16,165 nt of DNA, taken from JBFMFE01 sp040752295. GTDB lineage: Bacteria; UBP15; UBA6099; JBFMBQ01. Location: contig JBFMFE010000307.1 in NCBI GenBank assembly GCA_040752295.1, positions 1 to 16,165 of the forward strand, given 5' to 3'. Each line of letters opens with the position of its first letter. Positions within the stretch are counted from its first letter, which is position 1. This document shows positions 14,225 through 16,165 of the stretch, piece by piece. Below the pieces are notes generated by a model. That model saw nothing but the letters and a program-made list of their open reading frames with translations. It made no database searches and was not told the DNA's origin. The position numbers were made by a program, and so were the translations under genes.

Positions 14225-14891
14225 GGCGCTCCCCCCTTTGCGCGCCTTCCCCGCCCCCCGGCGGGACGCAGGCGCGGCACGTCGCGCGGCACACGCTTTA
14301 TTTTACCACGAGCCGTGGCGCGGCGTCCCCGCGCACCCCCCCGCGGCGTTCATGCGTGAACCGGCGCGCGCGGAGATTTTAATAACAGCGGCGGGAGGCG
14401 GGAATCTGGTATCGGAGGGAAGAGGATAAGACCTCCCGAATTATTCGCTCTGTTTGAATAATCCGGCGAACTTCAATCGTTCGGACGGCTCGCATGGTTC
14501 CGCATATTGTTTATCCCTGGTTTTTTGTAACGCTTTACTCATCGAAGGCGGCAGGAATGAAATGATCGAAAAAGATGAATGATGAATCTAAAATTTCCAA
14601 TCTGAAATTTCGAATGAAATCATATGCTTTTAGATTGGACATTCATCACTCGCTGTTCGACCTGCCTGCCGTCAGGCACGGCATTCGATATTCGTTTCTA
14701 TCAACGCCCGCGCCCCTGCCCGTCCTTTTTTGTTTTTCTTACTTCGATATTCTACATTGGACATTCATCATTCTACCTTCTACATTCCTCCTTTAATGCT
14801 TCACTTTGGATAAATAGTCACGGTTTTTTATTAAATGCTTTTTCTCCGTATTCCTTGTTTTTCGCAGCGCACGTATGAATAATCTTAATTC
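14225..14891. other. Intergenic region filled with AT-rich repeats
   Basis: No convincing gene. GAATTATTC / GAATAATC near 14437-14460 form a small inverted repeat. From 14575 to about 14790, words such as ATGATGAATCT, ATTCGATATTC, TAGATTGGACATTCATCA and TTCTACATTGG recur in direct and inverted order, the same vocabulary as at 245-355. Within it, TGCCTG-CCGT-CAGGCA (14663-14678) is a hairpin of the GCCTG repeat family. Frames here (for example the 73-codon one from 14575) are repeat-derived. Confidence 0.55.
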
Positions 14892-14936
14892 GGGGACATG
14901 ACCGGAATTCGCCGTGTAATTTCGGATCGTGTCCCC
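14892..14936. repeat. 45-nt GGGGACA...TGTCCCC palindromic element, copy B
   Basis: Starts GGGGACATGACCGGAATT and ends ATTTCGGATCGTGTCCCC; same 45-nt length as copy A at 570-614 but in the opposite orientation (its reverse complement aligns with copy A from end to end). It ends 9 nt before the preferred TerC-family start, so it occupies that gene's leader. Confidence 0.75.
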
Positions 14937-14945
14937 AGAACAACT

Positions 14946-15926
14946 ATGTTTTTCGCATGGGCGTGTTTCGTTCTGTCCGTACTGGCGCTGCTGGCGCTGG
15001 ACCTGGGGGTTTTCAACAGGAGGACGCACGTCATAGGGGTTAAGGAAGCGCTGGGTTGGACGTTTTTCTGGGTTTTTCTGGCGCTGGCGTTCAACGCGGC
15101 GGTCTATTTCATGTACGAGAACTGCGCTTTCGGGTTCGGCGGTGGAAGGTGGGGCGTAACCGGGGGGAGGCAGGCGGTGCTTCAGTATTTCGCGGGATAC
15201 GTGATAGAGAAGTCGTTGAGCGTGGACAACATATTCGTCATCGCGCTGATATTCGATTATTTCAGCGTGCCGCGGCGGCTTCAGCACCGGACGCTTTACT
15301 GGGGGATAACGGGAGCGCTTTTGATGCGCGGGGCGATGATCGGCGGGGGGCTGGCGCTGCTTCACATGTTCGAGTGGGTGACGTACGTGTTCGGGGCGAT
15401 ACTTTTTGTGAGCGCGGTAAAGCTGCTGCTTCAGGAGGAGAAGGAGATCGAGCCGGACCGCAACCCGCTCGTCCGGTTGGCGCGGCGGTTTTATCCCGTC
15501 GCGTCCGGTTACGAGGAGGAGCGTTTTTTCACGCGGCTCGGCGGGCGGCGCGCGATCACGCCGCTGTTCCTCGTGCTGCTGGTGGTGGAGAGTTCGGACG
15601 TGATGTTCGCGGTTGATTCGATCCCCGCGATATTCGCTGTCACGCGCGATCCCTTCATAGTGTTCACGTCGAACGTGTTCGCCATTTTAGGTCTGCGGTC
15701 GCTGTATTTCGCCCTCGCGGCGATCATGAACAGGTTCAGATATCTGAGGGTGAGCATCGTTCTGCTGCTCGCGTTCGTAGGGGTGAAGATGGTGCTTTCG
15801 CACCATTATCCGATTTCGACGGGCATTTCGCTCGGCGTGATATGCGCGATCCTGTCGGCAGGTGTGGCGGCGTCGCTGATCGCGACACGCGGCGGCGCGC
15901 CGCCGGTTGAAGCGGCGGGCGGGTGA
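14946..15926 (+). CDS. TerC/Alx-family integral membrane protein
   Basis: 326 residues from ATG 14946. An in-frame upstream start at 14898 would place translation inside the palindromic repeat and add a non-family N-terminus, so it is rejected. The protein has about nine hydrophobic helices and the two family signatures EKSLSVDNIFV (88-98) and ESSDVMFAVDSIPA (215-228), whose acidic residues lie in the membrane. The length and the cytoplasmic loop rich in charge (about 162-202, QEEKEIEPDRNP) match the Alx branch rather than short TerC proteins. Alx/TerC proteins are linked to manganese export, alkaline or metal-stress response and tellurite resistance. No clear Shine-Dalgarno and no yybP-ykoY-type riboswitch were seen upstream; the leader is a palindromic repeat. 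Confidence 0.9.
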   Translation: MFFAWACFVLSVLALLALDLGVFNRRTHVIGVKEALGWTFFWVFLALAFNAAVYFMYENCAFGFGGGRWGVTGGRQAVLQYFAGYVIEKSLSVDNIFVIALIFDYFSVPRRLQHRTLYWGITGALLMRGAMIGGGLALLHMFEWVTYVFGAILFVSAVKLLLQEEKEIEPDRNPLVRLARRFYPVASGYEEERFFTRLGGRRAITPLFLVLLVVESSDVMFAVDSIPAIFAVTRDPFIVFTSNVFAILGLRSLYFALAAIMNRFRYLRVSIVLLLAFVGVKMVLSHHYPISTGISLGVICAILSAGVAASLIATRGGAPPVEAAGG

Positions 15927-16086
15927 AGCGCCGCCGCGCTGTGTCGCCGGCAGACCCGCCCCAAATTTTGGAGTGCGACGATTTATTGTCGCTTTCACCG
16001 CCGGGAATTATTAATGAGAGCATTTTATGTTGGACATCCAGTGAACTTTCGCACTTTTTCACAATGATATTTTAGCATAGACCTAC

Positions 16087-16115
16087 TTGACATCATATAT
16101 TTTTTGACTTATGAT
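16087..16115 (+). promoter_or_regulatory. Near-consensus sigma-70 promoter
   Basis: TTGACA (16087-16092), exactly 17 nt, then TATGAT (16110-16115), in an AT-rich stretch. It points at the gene beginning at 16161; the start of transcription would fall near 16122. Confidence 0.8.
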
Positions 16116-16139
16116 CTGTTAGTTGATACGCTAACAGAT
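16114..16139 (+). promoter_or_regulatory. Inverted repeat at the promoter, likely operator
   Basis: Perfect 9-bp arms ATCTGTTAG and CTAACAGAT separated by 8 nt (TTGATACG). The left arm overlaps the end of the -10 box and the repeat spans the expected transcription start, the usual place for a repressor operator. A hairpin in the 5' leader is the alternative. Confidence 0.6.
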
Positions 16140-16160
16140 ACAAGAACAAGGAGGCGGACC

Positions 16161-16165
16161 ATGGC
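16161..16165 (+). CDS. Start of an unidentified gene, cut by the window end
   Basis: AAGGAGG at 16148-16154 is followed 6 nt later by ATG at 16161; only five bases of the gene are visible. The strong promoter, operator-like repeat and consensus Shine-Dalgarno upstream indicate a well-expressed, probably regulated gene. Its product cannot be inferred. Confidence 0.6.

Noticed and set aside
14575..14796. 73-codon frame in the right-hand gap
   Set aside because: It is translated repeat DNA (FDIHHSLFD-like strings) with no coding character.
14797..14945. Manganese (yybP-ykoY) riboswitch before the TerC/Alx-family gene
   Set aside because: This riboswitch is known upstream of E. coli alx, but the conserved core was not found; the leader is a palindromic repeat instead.
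15975..15992. Terminator after the TerC-family gene (GCGAC...GTCGC)
   Set aside because: Only five-base arms and a three-base T-run; too weak to call.

Overview
The window reads as chromosome from a flagellated, GC-rich bacterium that I cannot place in a phylum from this sequence alone. The core genes are strongly biased to G/C in the third codon position. Several stretches, notably about 150-944, 2480-4130 and 14440-14900, are much more AT-rich and hold dispersed palindromes, gene remnants and small accessory genes. There are no rRNA, tRNA or other taxonomically decisive genes.

Layout. Positions 1-944 hold no convincing gene, only repeats. On the minus strand follow a HIT-family hydrolase/transferase and a metallo-beta-lactamase-fold hydrolase (2094-945). 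Next is an AT-rich accessory patch (2231-3957, minus): a HUH/Y1 (REP-associated-type) transposase broken by a frameshift and carrying three identical in-frame palindromes, a possible 47-codon frame, a nucleotidyltransferase-fold protein coupled by ATGA to a small charged protein, and a stop-interrupted fragment resembling the N-terminus of a PLD-domain helicase.

From 9952 down to 4208 lies a tight minus-strand operon in which every junction overlaps by 1-11 nt: B12-binding radical SAM protein, methyltransferase, second B12-binding radical SAM protein, GT87-type membrane glycosyltransferase, and a zinc-ribbon methyltransferase. It looks like a dedicated pathway for a methylated/rearranged, glycosylated and probably membrane-associated product; the product is unknown.

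Divergent from this operon is the most striking gene. It is a 548-residue flagellin (10345-11991, plus) whose variable surface domain contains a HExxH...E zinc-metallopeptidase site, i.e. a flagellinolysin (proteolytic flagellin). It sits behind a near-perfect sigma-28 promoter (TAAAGTTT-N11-GCCGATTA), a leader of about 230 nt, and a small hairpin touching its ribosome binding site. No other flagellar gene is in the window.

Convergent with it is a two-gene minus-strand unit: an unrecognised, possibly TIM-barrel protein (14224-13244) and an SRPBCC-methyltransferase fusion (13203-12046). The right end has a repeat-filled gap, a TerC/Alx-family membrane protein (14946-15926, plus), and a textbook sigma-70 promoter with a 9-bp inverted repeat at the -10 element, driving a gene that starts at the last five bases of the window.
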